Shown here in pieces: positions 1 through 10,208 of a DNA stretch of 64,000 nucleotides. Both the position numbers and the translations under genes were made by a program. Numbering within the stretch: the first letter of the stretch is position 1; each line of letters begins with the position of its first letter. The notes under the pieces are model-generated. The model made no database searches and was not told where the DNA came from. It worked only from the letters and a program-made list of their open reading frames with translations. Source of the DNA: Hippasteria phrygiana (Eukaryota; Echinodermata; Asteroidea; Valvatida; Goniasteridae); assembly GCA_037893225.1 (NCBI GenBank), contig JAZGUH010000550.1, positions 558,001 through 622,000 on the forward strand. Direction: 5' to 3'.

Positions 1-232
1 GAATTTTCTCCACAAAATTTAACTCTAAGAAGCCGCCGATAATTGCAACATGTAGCGCCAGATCTAAGCTATCCATACATGTCAAAATTACTGAATTTTG
101 TTGATATTTCATGCAATTATGAATGAGTAAAACAAGTCCATTCCCCAGGGAATTTGACATGCATGGAGCAATAAATAGACGGTAACATGTACACAGATGT
201 TGGCCGGAAAGAAAATAAACATTGCGAGGTTT
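1..232. repeat. Reference monomer, subtype A
   Basis: This is the first monomer and defines the unit phase used here. Diagnostic bases of subtype A are CAAAATTTAACTCTAAG in the head, GATAATTG, CTATCCATAC, CTGAATT, GTAAAACAAG, CCATTCCCC, ACATGCATGG, TAGACGG and TAACATGTAC. Landmarks by unit position: ACATGT at 48-53, 78-83 and 185-190; AGATCT at 60-65; dyad TTCAT/ATGAA at 108-123; dyad ATTCCC/GGGAAT at 140-153; the 8-bp palindrome CATGCATG at 158-165; AATAAA at 170-175 and 214-219; dyad AACAT/ATGTT at 184-201; GGCC at 202-205. This copy reads CTGAATTTTG where most A monomers have CTGAATTTGG. That T variant also marks the first A monomer of every long block further right. Confidence 0.95.
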
Positions 233-464
233 GAATTTTCTCTACAAGTTTTAACTCTGGGAAGCCGCCGATGATTGCAACATGTAGCGCCAGATCTAAG
301 CTATACATACATGTCAAAATTACTGCATTTGGTTGATATTTCATGCAATTATGAATGAGTAAAGCAAGTCCATACCCCAGGGAATTTGACATGCATGGAG
401 CAATAAATAGACGGTAATATGTACACAGATGTTGGCCGGAAAGAAAATAAACATTGCGAGGTTT
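233..464. repeat. Representative monomer, subtype B
   Basis: Subtype B has CTCTACAAG and TTTTAACTCTGGG in the head, GATGATTG, CTATACATAC, CTGCATT, AAGTCCATACCCC, ACATGCATGG, TAGACGG and TAATATGTAC. It almost always follows an A monomer directly, and the A-B pair is the most constant dimer of the array. A derivative, Bc, keeps CTGGG but has a CTCCAC head and CCATAC. Bc is found in the middle and right parts, for example at 4641, 19257, 51758 and 59414. Bt carries CCTGAAAG and occurs at 929, 10441 and 11369. Bs carries TTATCTCTGGG and occurs at 6961 and 8817. Confidence 0.9.
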
Positions 465-1160
465 GAATTTTCTCCACAAGTTTGAACTCTAAGAAGCCGC
501 CGATGATTGCAACATGTAGCGCCAGATCTAAGCTATCCATACATGTCAAAATTACTGCATTTGGTTGATATTTCATGCAATTATGAATTAGTAAAGCAAG
601 TCCATACCCCAGGGAATTTGACAGGCATGGAGCAATAAATAAAAGGTAATATGCACACAGATGTTGGCCGGAAAGAAAATAAACATTGCGAGGTTTGAAT
701 TTTCTCCACAAAATTTAACTCTAAGAAGCCGCCGATAATTGCAACATGTAGCGCCAGATCTAAGCTATCCATACATGTCAAAATTACTGAATTTGGTTGA
801 TATTTCATGCAATTATGAATGAGTAAAACAAGTCCATTCCCCAGGGAATTTGACATGCATGGAGCAATAAATAGACGGTAACATGTACACAGATGTTGGC
901 CGGAAAGAAAATAAACATTGCGAGGTTTGAATTTTCTCTACAAGTTTTAACTCTGGGAAGCCGCCGATGATTGCAACATGTAGCGCCAGATCTAAGCTAT
1001 ACATACATGTCAAAATTACTGCATTTGGTTGATATTTCATGCAATTATGAATGAGTAAAGCAAGTCCATACCCCAGGGAATTTGACATGCATGGAGCAAT
1101 AAATAGACGGTAATATGTACACAGATGTTGGCCTGAAAGAAAATAAACATTGCGAGGTTT

Positions 1161-1392
1161 GAATTTTCTCCACAAGTTTGAACTCTAAGAAGCCGCCGAT
1201 GATTGCAACATGTAGCGCCAGATCTAAGCTATCCATACATGTCACAATTACTGCATTTGGTTGATATTTCATGCAATTATGAATGAGTAAAGCAAGTCCA
1301 TACCCCAGGGAATTTGACATGCATGGAGCAATAAATAGACGGTAATATGTACACAGATGTTGGCCGGAAAGAAAATAAACATTGCGAGGTTT
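1161..1392. repeat. Monomer subtype H
   Basis: H has the C/E head (AGTTTGAAC, GATGATTG, CCATAC) with GTCACAATT, then a B-like tail (AAGTCCATACCCC, ACATGCATGG, TAGACGG, TAATATGTAC). It also occurs at 10673, 11601 and 17169. Each time it lies between a B-family monomer and a C1 monomer. The mixture of C-like head and B-like tail suggests it arose by exchange between neighbouring subtypes. It is not seen to the right of about 17.4 kb. Confidence 0.85.
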
Positions 1393-2088
1393 GAATTTTC
1401 TCCACAAGTTTGAACTCTAAGAAGCCGCCGATGATTGCAACATGTAGCGCCAGATCTAAGCTATCCATACATGTCAAAATTACTGCATTTGGTTGATATT
1501 TCATGCAATTATGAATTAGTAAAGCAAGTCCATACCCCAGGGAATTTGACAGGCATGGAGCAATAAATAGAAGGTAATATGCACACAGATGTTGGCCGGA
1601 AAGAAAATAAACATTGCGAGGTTTGAATTTTCTCCACAAGTTTTAACTCTAAGAAGCCGCCGATAATTGCAACATGTAGCGCCAGATCTAAGCTATCCAT
1701 ACATGTCAAAATTACTGAATTTGGTTGATATTTCATGCAATTATGAATGAGTAAAACAAGTCCATTCCCCAGGGAATTTGACATGCATGGAGCAATAAAT
1801 AGACGGTAACATGTACACAGATGTTGGCCGGAAAGAAAATAAACATTGCGAGGTTTGAATTTTCTCTACAAGTTTTAACTCTGGGAAGCCGCCGATGATT
1901 GCAACATGTAGCGCCAGATCTAAGCTATCCATACATGTCAAAATTACTGCATTTGGTTGATATTTCATGCAATTATGAATGAGTAAAGCAAGTCCATACC
2001 CCAGGGAATTTGACATGCATGGAGCAATAAATAGACGGTAATATGTACACAGATGTTGGCCGGAAAGAAAATAAACATTGCGAGGTTT

Positions 2089-2320
2089 GAATTTTCTCCA
2101 CAAGTTTGAACTCTAAGAAGCCGCCGATGATTGCAACATGTAGCGCCAGATCTAAGCTATCCATACATGTCAAAATTACTGCATTTGGTTGATATTTCAT
2201 GCAATTATGAATGAGTAAAGCAAGACCATACCCCAGGGAATTTGACAGGCATGGAGCAATAAATAAAAGGTAATATGCACACAGATGTTGGCCGGAAAGA
2301 AAATAAACATTGCGAGGTTT
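2089..2320. repeat. Representative monomer, subtype E
   Basis: Subtype E shares the C head (AGTTTGAACTCTAAG, GATGATTG, CTGCATT) and the C tail (ACAGG, TAAAAGG, GCACAC, GTTGGCC). It differs by AAGACCATAC in place of AAGTCCATAC. It usually closes a short cassette and is followed by A. Sub-forms are Ec with CCCCTGG, Ei with an extra CAT, Et with GATTGTAAC and CAACATT, and Ex with TTGTCCGG. Each sub-form occupies a regular position in the higher-order series, which makes them good register markers. Confidence 0.88.
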
Positions 2321-2784
2321 GAATTTTCTCCACAAAATTTAACTCTAAGAAGCCGCCGATAATTGCAACATTTAGCGCCAGATCTAAGCTATCCATACAT
2401 GTCAAAATTACTGAATTTGGTTGATATTTCATGCAATTATGAATGAGTAAAACAAGTCCATTCCCCAGGGAATTTGACATGCATGGAGCAATAAATAGAC
2501 GGTAACATGTACACAGATGTTGGCCGGAAAGAAAATAAACATTGCGAGGTTTGAATTTTCTCTACAAGTTTTAACTCTGGGAAGCCGCCGATGATTGCAA
2601 CATGTAGCGCCAGATCTAAGCTATACATACATGTCAAAATTACTGCATTTGGTTGATATTTCATGCAATTATGAATGAGTAAAGCAAGTCCATACCCCAG
2701 GGAATTTGACATGCATGGAGCAATAAATAGACGGTAATATGTACACAGATGTTGGCCGGAAAGAAAATAAACATTGCGAGGTTT

Positions 2785-3016
2785 GAATTTTCTCCACAAG
2801 TTTGAACTCTAAGAAGCCGCCGATGATTGCAACATGTAGCGCCAGATCTAAGCTATCCATACATGTCAAAATTACTGCATTTGGTTGATATTTCATGCAA
2901 TTATGAATGAGTAAAGCAAGTCCATACCCCAGGGAATTTGACAGGCATGGAGCAATAAATAAAAGGTAATATGCACACAGATGGTGGCCGGAAAGAAAAT
3001 AAACATTGCGAGGTTT
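2785..3016. repeat. Representative monomer, subtype C (Cg)
   Basis: Subtype C has AGTTTGAACTCTAAG, GATGATTG, CTATCCATAC, CTGCATT and AAGTCCATACCCC, followed by the alternative tail ACAGGCATGG, TAAAAGG, TAATATGCAC. This copy is the Cg form with GATGGTGGCC. In the long blocks the first C of a block is usually Cg and later ones have GATGTTGGCC. C1 at 465 has GAATTAG instead of GAATGAG. The alternative tail removes the CATGCATG palindrome, the TGTACA site and one CpG that A, B and D monomers carry. Confidence 0.88.
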
Positions 3017-4176
3017 GAATTTTCTCCACAAGTGTTAACTCTAAGAAGCCGCCGATAATTGCAACATGTAGCGCCAGATCTAAGGTATCCGTACATGTCA
3101 AAATTACTGTATTTTGTTGATATTTCATGCAATTATGAATGAGTAAAGCAAGTCCATACCGCAGGGAATTTGACATGCATGGAGCAATAAATAGACGGTA
3201 ATATGTACACAGATGTTGACCGGAAAGAAAATAAACATTGCGAGGTTTGAATTTTCTCCACAAGTTTGAACTCTAAGAAGCCGCCGATGATTGCAACATG
3301 TAGCGCCAGATCTAAGCTATCCATACATGTCAAAATTACTGCATTTGGTTGATATTTCATGCAATTATGAATGAGTAAAGCAAGACCATACCCCAGGGAA
3401 TTTGACAGGCATGGAGCAATAAATAAAAGGTAATATGCACACAGATGTTGGCCGGAAAGAAAATAAACATTGCGAGGTTTGAATTTTCTCCACAAAATTT
3501 AACTCTAAGAAGCCGCCGATAATTGCAACATGTAGCGCCAGATCTAAGCTATCCATACATGTCAAAATTACTGAATTTTGTTGATATTTCATGCAATTAT
3601 GAATGAGTAAAACAAGTCCATTCCCCAGGGAATTTGACATGCATGGAGCAATAAATAGACGGTAACATGTACACAGATGTTGGCCGGAAAGAAAATAAAC
3701 ATTGCGAGGTTTGAATTTTCTCTACAAGTTTTAACTCTGGGAAGCCGCCGATGATTGCAACATGTAGCGCCAGATCTAAGCTATACATACATGTCAAAAT
3801 TACTGCATTTGGTTGATATTTCATGCAATTATGAATGAGTAAAGCAAGTCCATACCCCAGGGAATTTGACATGCATGGAGCAATAAATAGACGGTAATAT
3901 GTACACAGATGTTGGCCGGAAAGAAAATAAACATTGCGAGGTTTGAATTTTCTCCACAAGTTTGAACTCTAAGAAGCCGCCGATGATTGCAACATGTAGC
4001 GCCAGATCTAAGCTATCCATACATGTCAAAATTACTGCATTTGGTTGATATTTCATGCAATTATGAATGAGTAAAGCAAGTCCATACCCCAGGGAATTTG
4101 ACAGGCATGGAGCAATAAATAAAAGGTAATATGCACACAGATGATGGCCGGAAAGAAAATAAACATTGCGAGGTTT

Positions 4177-4408
4177 GAATTTTCTCCACAAGTGTTAACT
4201 CTAAGAAGCCGCCGATAATTGCAACATGTAGCGCCAGATCTAAGCTATCCGTACATGTCAAAATTACTGTATTTGGTTGATATTTCATGCAATTATGAAT
4301 GAGTAAAGCAAGTCCATACCGCAGGGAATTTGACATGCATGGAGCAATAAATAGACGGTAATATGTACACAGATGTTGACCGGAAAGAAAATAAACATTG
4401 CGAGGTTT
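4177..4408. repeat. Representative monomer, subtype D
   Basis: Subtype D has AGTGTTAACTC, GATAATTG, CTATCCGTAC, CTGTATT, CCATACCGCAGG, ACATGCATGG, TAGACGG, TAATATGTAC and GTTGACCGG. The last change removes the GGCC present in the other subtypes. CCGTAC adds a CpG. D normally lies between C and E. The Dc form (18561, 22972, 26687, 29474, 33421) keeps CCCCAGG instead of CCGCAGG and is confined to the 18.5-34 kb part. Confidence 0.88.
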
Positions 4409-6264
4409 GAATTTTCTCCACAAGTTTGAACTCTAAGAAGCCGCCGATGATTGCAACATGTAGCGCCAGATCTAAGCTATCCATACATGTCAAAATTACT
4501 GCATTTGGTTGATATTTCATGCAATTATGAATGAGTAAAGCAAGACCATACCCCAGGGAATTTGACAGGCATGGAGCAATAAATAAAAGGTAATATGCAC
4601 ACAGATGTTGGCCGGAAAGAAAATAAACATTGCGAGGTTTGAATTTTCTCCACAAGTTTTAACTCTGGGAAGCCGCCGATGATTGCAACATGTAGCGCCA
4701 GATCTAAGCTATCCATACATGTCAAAATTACTGCATTTGGTTGATATTTCATGCAATTATGAATGAGTAAAGCAAGTCCATACCCCAGGGAATTTGACAT
4801 GCATGGAGCAATAAATAGACGGTAATATGTACACAGATGTTGGCCGGAAAGAAAATAAACATTGCGAGGTTTGAATTTTCTCCACAAGTTTGAACTCTAA
4901 GAAGCCGCCGATGATTGCAACATGTAGCGCCAGATCTAAGCTATCCATACATGTCAAAATTACTGCATTTGGTTGATATTTCATGCAATTATGAATGAGT
5001 AAAGCAAGACCATACCCCAGGGAATTTGACAGGCATGGAGCAATAAATAAAAGGTAATATGCACACAGATGTTGGCCGGAAAGAAAATAAACATTGCGAG
5101 GTTTGAATTTTCTCCACAAAATTTAACTCTAAGAAGCCGCCGATAATTGCAACATGTAGCGCCAGATCTAAGCTATCCATACATGTCAAAATTACTGAAT
5201 TTGGTTGATATTTCATGCAATTATGAATGAGTAAAACAAGTCCATTCCCCAGGGAATTTGACATGCATGGAGCAATAAATAGACGGTAACATGTACACAG
5301 ATGTTGGCCGGAAAGAAAATAAACATTGCGAGGTTTGAATTTTCTCTACAAGTTTTAACTCTGGGAAGCCGCCGATGATTGCAACATGTAGCGCCAGATC
5401 TAAGCTATACATACATGTCAAAATTACTGCATTTGGTTGATATTTCATGCAATTATGAATGAGTAAAGCAAGTCCATACCCCAGGGAATTTGACATGCAT
5501 GGAGCAATAAATAGACGGTAATATGTACACAGATGTTGGCCGGAAAGAAAATAAACATTGCGAGGTTTGAATTTTCTCCACAAGTTTGAACTCTAAGAAG
5601 CCGCCGATGATTGCAACATGTAGCGCCAGATCTAAGCTATCCATACATGTCAAAATTACTGCATTTGGTTGATATTTCATGCAATTATGAATGAGTAAAG
5701 CAAGTCCATACCCCAGGGAATTTGACAGGCATGGAGCAATAAATAAAAGGTAATATGCACACAGATGGTGGCCGGAAAGAAAATAAACATTGCGAGGTTT
5801 GAATTTTCTCCACAAGTGTTAACTCTAAGAAGCCGCCGATAATTGCAACATGTAGCGCCAGATCTAAGCTATCCGTACATGTCAAAATTACTGTATTTGG
5901 TTGATATTTCATGCAATTATGAATGAGTAAAGCAAGTCCATACCGCAGGGAATTTGACATGCATGGAGCAATAAATAGACGGTAATATGTACACAGATGT
6001 TGACCGGAAAGAAAATAAACATTGCGAGGTTTGAATTTTCTCCACAAGTTTGAACTCTAAGAAGCCGCCGATGATTGCAACATGTAGCGCCAGATCTAAG
6101 CTATCCATACATGTCAAAATTACTGCATTTGGTTGATATTTCATGCAATTATGAATGAGTAAAGCAAGACCATACCCCAGGGAATTTGACAGGCATGGAG
6201 CAATAAATAAAAGGTAATATGCACACAGATGTTGGCCGGAAAGAAAATAAACATTGCGAGGTTT

Positions 6265-8120
6265 GAATTTTCTCCACAAAATTTAACTCTAAGAAGCCGC
6301 CGATAATTGCAACATGTAGCGCCAGATCTAAGCTATCCATACATGTCAAAATTACTGAATTCTGTTGATATTTCATGCAATTATGAATGAGTAAAACAAG
6401 TCCATTCCCCAGGGAATTTGACATGCATGGAGCAATAAATAGACGGTAACATGTACACAGATGTTGGCCGGAAAGAAAATAAACATTGCGAGGTTTGAAT
6501 TTTCTCTACAAGTTTTAACTCTGGGAAGCCGCCGATGATTGCAACATGTAGCGCCAGATCTAAGCTATACATACATGTCAAAATTACTGCATTTGGTTGA
6601 TATTTCATGCAATTATGAATGAGTAAAGCAAGTCCATACCCCAGGGAATTTGACATGCATGGAGCAATAAATAGACGGTAATATGTACACAGATGTTGGC
6701 CGGAAAGAAAATAAACATTGCGAGGTTTGAATTTTCTCCACAAGTTTGAACTCTAAGAAGCCGCCGATGATTGCAACATGTAGCGCCAGATCTAAGCTAT
6801 CCATACATGTCAAAATTACTGCATTTGGTTGATATTTCATGCAATTATGAATGAGTAAAGCAAGTCCATACCCCAGGGAATTTGACAGGCATGGAGCAAT
6901 AAATAAAAGGTAATATGCACACAGATGGTGGCCGGAAAGAAAATAAACATTGCGAGGTTTGAATTTTCTCTACAAGTTTTATCTCTGGGAAGCCGCCGAT
7001 GATTGCAACATGTAGCGCCAGATCTAAGCTATACATACATGTCAAAATTACTGCATTTGGTTGATATTTCATGCAATTATGAATGAGTAAAGCAAGTCCA
7101 TACCCCAGGGAATTTGACATGCATGGAGCAATAAATAGACGGTAATATGTACACAGATGTTGGCCGGAAAGAAAATAAACATTGCGAGGTTTGAATTTTC
7201 TCCACAAGTTTGAACTCTAAGAAGCCGCCGATGATTGCAACATGTAGCGCCAGATCTAAGCTATCCATACATGTCAAAATTACTGCATTTGGTTGATATT
7301 TCATGCAATTATGAATGAGTAAAGCAAGTCAATACCCCAGGGAATTTGACAGGCATGGAGCAATAAATAAAAGGTAATATGCACACAGATGGTGGCCGGA
7401 AAGAAAATAAACATTGCGAGGTTTGAATTTTCTCCACAAGTTTGAACTCTAAGAAGCCGCCGATGATTGCAACATGTAGCGCCAGATCTAAGCTATACAT
7501 ACATGTCAAAATTACTGCATTTGGTTGATATTTCATGCAATTATGAATGAGTAAAGCAAGTCCATACCCCAGGGAATTTGACATGCATGGAGCAATAAAT
7601 AGACGGTAATATGTACACAGATGTTGGCCGGAAAGAAAATAAACATTGCGAGGTTTGAATTTTCTCCACAAGTTTGAACTCTAAGAAGCCGCCGATGATT
7701 GCAACATGTAGCGCCAGATCTAAGCTATCCATACATGTCAAAATTACTGCATTTGGTTGATATTTCATGCAATTATGAATGAGTAAAGCAAGTCCATACC
7801 CCAGGGAATTTGACATGCATGGAGCAATAAATAAAAGGTAATATGCACACAGATGGTGGCCGGAAAGAAAATAAACATTGCGAGGTTTGAATTTTCTCCA
7901 CAAGTTTGAACTCTAAGAAGCCGCCGATGATTGCAACATGTAGCGCCAGATCTAAGCTATCCATACATGTCAAAATTACTGCATTTGGTTGATATTTCAT
8001 GCAATTATGAATGAGTAAAGCAAGACCATATCCCTGGGAATTTGACAGGCATGGAGCAATAAATAAAAGGTAATATGCACACAGATGTTGGCCGGAAAGA
8101 AAATAAACATTGCGAGGTTT
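6265..8120. repeat. 8-monomer cassette (1,856 bp)
   Basis: Order is A, B, Cg, Bs, Cg, a C-headed monomer with CTATAC and a B tail (7425), Cg with ACATG (7657), and E with CATATCCCTGG (7889). The Cg at 7193 has AAGTCAATACC. The monomer at 7657 joins ACATGCATGG to TAAAAGG, an unusual combination of the two tail types. The next cassette is a close relative, so the two are a tandem pair differing by one monomer. Confidence 0.85.
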
Positions 8121-10208
8121 GAATTTTCTCCACAAAATTTAACTCTAAGAAGCCGCCGATAATTGCAACATGTAGCGCCAGATCTAAGCTATCCATACAT
8201 GTCAAAATTACTGAATTTTGTTGATATTTCATGCAATTATGAATGAGTAAAACAAGTCCATTCCCCAGGGAATTTGACATGCATGGAGCAATAAATAGAC
8301 GGTAACATGTACACAGATGTTGGCCGGAAAGAAAATAAACATTGCGAGGTTTGAATTTTCTCTACAAGTTTTAACTCTGGGAAGCCGCCGATGATTGCAA
8401 CATGTAGCGCCAGATCTAAGCTATACATACATGTCAAAATTACTGCATTTGGTTGATATTTCATGCAATTATGAATGAGTAAAGCAAGTCCATACCCCAG
8501 GGAATTTGACATGCATGGAGCAATAAATAGACGGTAATATGTACACAGATGTTGGCCGGAAAGAAAATAAACATTGCGAGGTTTGAATTTTCTCCACAAG
8601 TTTGAACTCTAAGAAGCCGCCGATGATTGCAACATGTAGCGCCAGATCTAAGCTATCCATACATGTCAAAATTACTGCATTTGGTTGATATTTCATGCAA
8701 TTATGAATGAGTAAAGCAAGTCCATACCCCAGGGAATTTGACAGGCATGGAGCAATAAATAAAAGGTAATATGCACACAGATGGTGGCCGGAAAGAAAAT
8801 AAACATTGCGAGGTTTGAATTTTCTCTACAAGTTTTATCTCTGGGAAGCCGCCGATGATTGCAACATGTAGCGCCAGATCTAAGCTATACATACATGTCA
8901 AAATTACTGCATTTGGTTGATATTTCATGCAATTATGAATGAGTAAAGCAAGTCCATACCCCAGGGAATTTGACATGCATGGAGCAATAAATAGACGGTA
9001 ATATGTACACAGATGTTGGCCGGAAAGAAAATAAACATTGCGAGGTTTGAATTTTCTCCACAAGTTTGAACTCTAAGAAGCCGCCGATGATTGCAACATG
9101 TAGCGCCAGATCTAAGCTATCCATACATGTCAAAATTACTGCATTTGGTTGATATTTCATGCAATTATGAATGAGTAAAGCAAGTCAATACCCCAGGGAA
9201 TTTGACAGGCATGGAGCAATAAATAAAAGGTAATATGCACACAGATGGTGGCCGGAAAGAAAATAAACATTGCGAGGTTTGAATTTTCTCCACAAGTGTT
9301 AACTCTAAGAAGCCGCCGATAATTGCAACATGTAGCGCCAGATCTAAGCTATCCGTACATGTCAAAATTACTGTATTTGGTTGATATTTCATGCAATTAT
9401 GAATGAGTAAAGCAAGTCCATACCCCAGGGAATTTGACATGCATGGAGCAATAAATAGACGGTAACATGTACACAGATGTTGGCCGGAAAGAAAATAAAC
9501 ATTGCGAGGTTTGAATTTTCTCTACAAGTTTTAACTCTGGGAAGCCGCCGATGATTGCAACATGTAGCGCCAGATCTAAGCTATACATACATGTCAAAAT
9601 TACTGCATTTGGTTGATATTTCATGCAATTATGAATGAGTAAAGCAAGTCCATACCCCAGGGAATTTGACATGCATGGAGCAATAAATAGACGGTAATAT
9701 GTACACAGATGTTGGCCGGAAAGAAAATAAACATTGCGAGGTTTGAATTTTCTCCACAAGTTTGAACTCTAAGAAGCCGCCGAAGATTGCAACATGTAGC
9801 GCCAGATCTAAGCTATCCATACATGTCAAAATTACTGCATTTGGTTGATATTTCATGCAATTATGAATGAGTAAAGCAAGTCCATACCCCAGGGAATTTG
9901 ACATGCATGGAGCAATAAATAAAAGGTAATATGCACACAGATGGTGGCCGGAAAGAAAATAAACATTGCGAGGTTTGAATTTTCTCCACAAGTTTGAACT
10001 CTAAGAAGCCGCCGATGATTGCAACATGTAGCGCCAGATCTAAGCTATCCATACATGTCAAAATTACTGCATTTGGTTGATATTTCATGCAATTATGAAT
10101 GAGTAAAGCAAGACCATATCCCTGGGAATTTGACAGGCATGGAGCAATAAATAAAAGGTAATATGCACACAGATGTTGGCCGGAAAGAAAATAAACATTG
10201 CGAGGTTT
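8121..10208. repeat. 9-monomer cassette (2,088 bp)
   Basis: Order is A, B, Cg, Bs, Cg, a D-to-A chimera (9281), B, Cg with ACATG (9745), E with CATATCCCTGG (9977). It matches the preceding 8-mer in its first five and last two monomers, including TTATCTC, AAGTCAATACC and CATATCCCTGG. The difference is in the middle, where a D-head monomer and a B replace the single composite monomer at 7425. The 9745 monomer has a private CGAAGATTG. Confidence 0.85.
9281..9512. repeat. Chimeric monomer, D head and A-like tail
   Basis: The head has AGTGTTAAC, GATAATT, CCGTAC and CTGTATT, all D features. The tail has CCATACCCCAGG, TAGACGG, TAACATGTAC and TTGGCC, with the TAACATG typical of A. The switch lies between about 9372 and 9424. 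It is the monomer that distinguishes the 9-mer cassette from the preceding 8-mer. Confidence 0.83.

Larger units (their letters stand above)
1..2320. repeat. Left mosaic block 1, 10 monomers
   Basis: Monomer order is A, B, C1, A, Bt, H, C1, A', B, E. The B at 1857 has CTATCCATAC rather than CTATACATAC. The last eight monomers (465-2320) have nearly the same subtype order as 10905-12760, 45 monomers (10,440 bp) away. They include the rare CCTGAAAG and GTCACAATT changes and the TAGAAGG tail of the second C1. The two stretches are therefore related by a distant duplication or conversion. Confidence 0.85.
2321..6264. repeat. Pentamer cassette region, A-B-Cg-D-E
   Basis: Three 1,160-bp pentamers with the order A, B, Cg, D, E lie at 2321-3480, 3481-4640 and 5105-6264. 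A two-monomer Bc-E interruption separates the second and third, at 4641-5104. Private changes include TTTAGCG at about 2371, AAGGTATCC in the D at 3017 and GATGATGG in the Cg at 3945. This pentamer is the cassette from which the long blocks to the right appear to be built. Confidence 0.88.

Noticed and set aside
108..120. Octamer or C/EBP-ATF-like site at TTTCATGCAATT
   Set aside because: It is one base away from several common motifs, but matches of that quality are frequent in A+T-rich DNA. Without binding data I would not call a specific factor.
140..156. NF-kB-like site in CCCAGGGAATTTG
   Set aside because: The half site GGGAATTT is present but the second half (CC) is missing, and a function in a satellite monomer is unlikely.
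1..232. CENP-B box
   Set aside because: The required TTCG and CGGG core elements are not present together on either strand. Only rare monomers (14153, 16937) have CGGG, and they have no TTCG upstream.
201..240. tRNA-like internal promoter (TGGCCGGAAAG as A box, GGTTTGAATTTTC as B box), suggesting a SINE-derived satellite
   Set aside because: Both boxes have mismatches to the RNA polymerase III consensus, and they lie only about 27 bp apart start to start, closer than in tRNA genes. No cloverleaf is apparent.
117..479. A 120-residue minus-strand reading frame as a gene, with more than 200 similar ones across the window
   Set aside because: It spans 1.5 satellite monomers, reads one stretch of DNA in two phases, overlaps the next frame by 131 bp and shows no recognisable domain. 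Substitutions between subtypes alter residues freely.
2893..3132. A 79-residue frame in the third minus-strand phase
   Set aside because: It appears because the D monomer at 3017 has CTGTATTTTG and other private changes. It has no family resemblance and overlaps two other frames.
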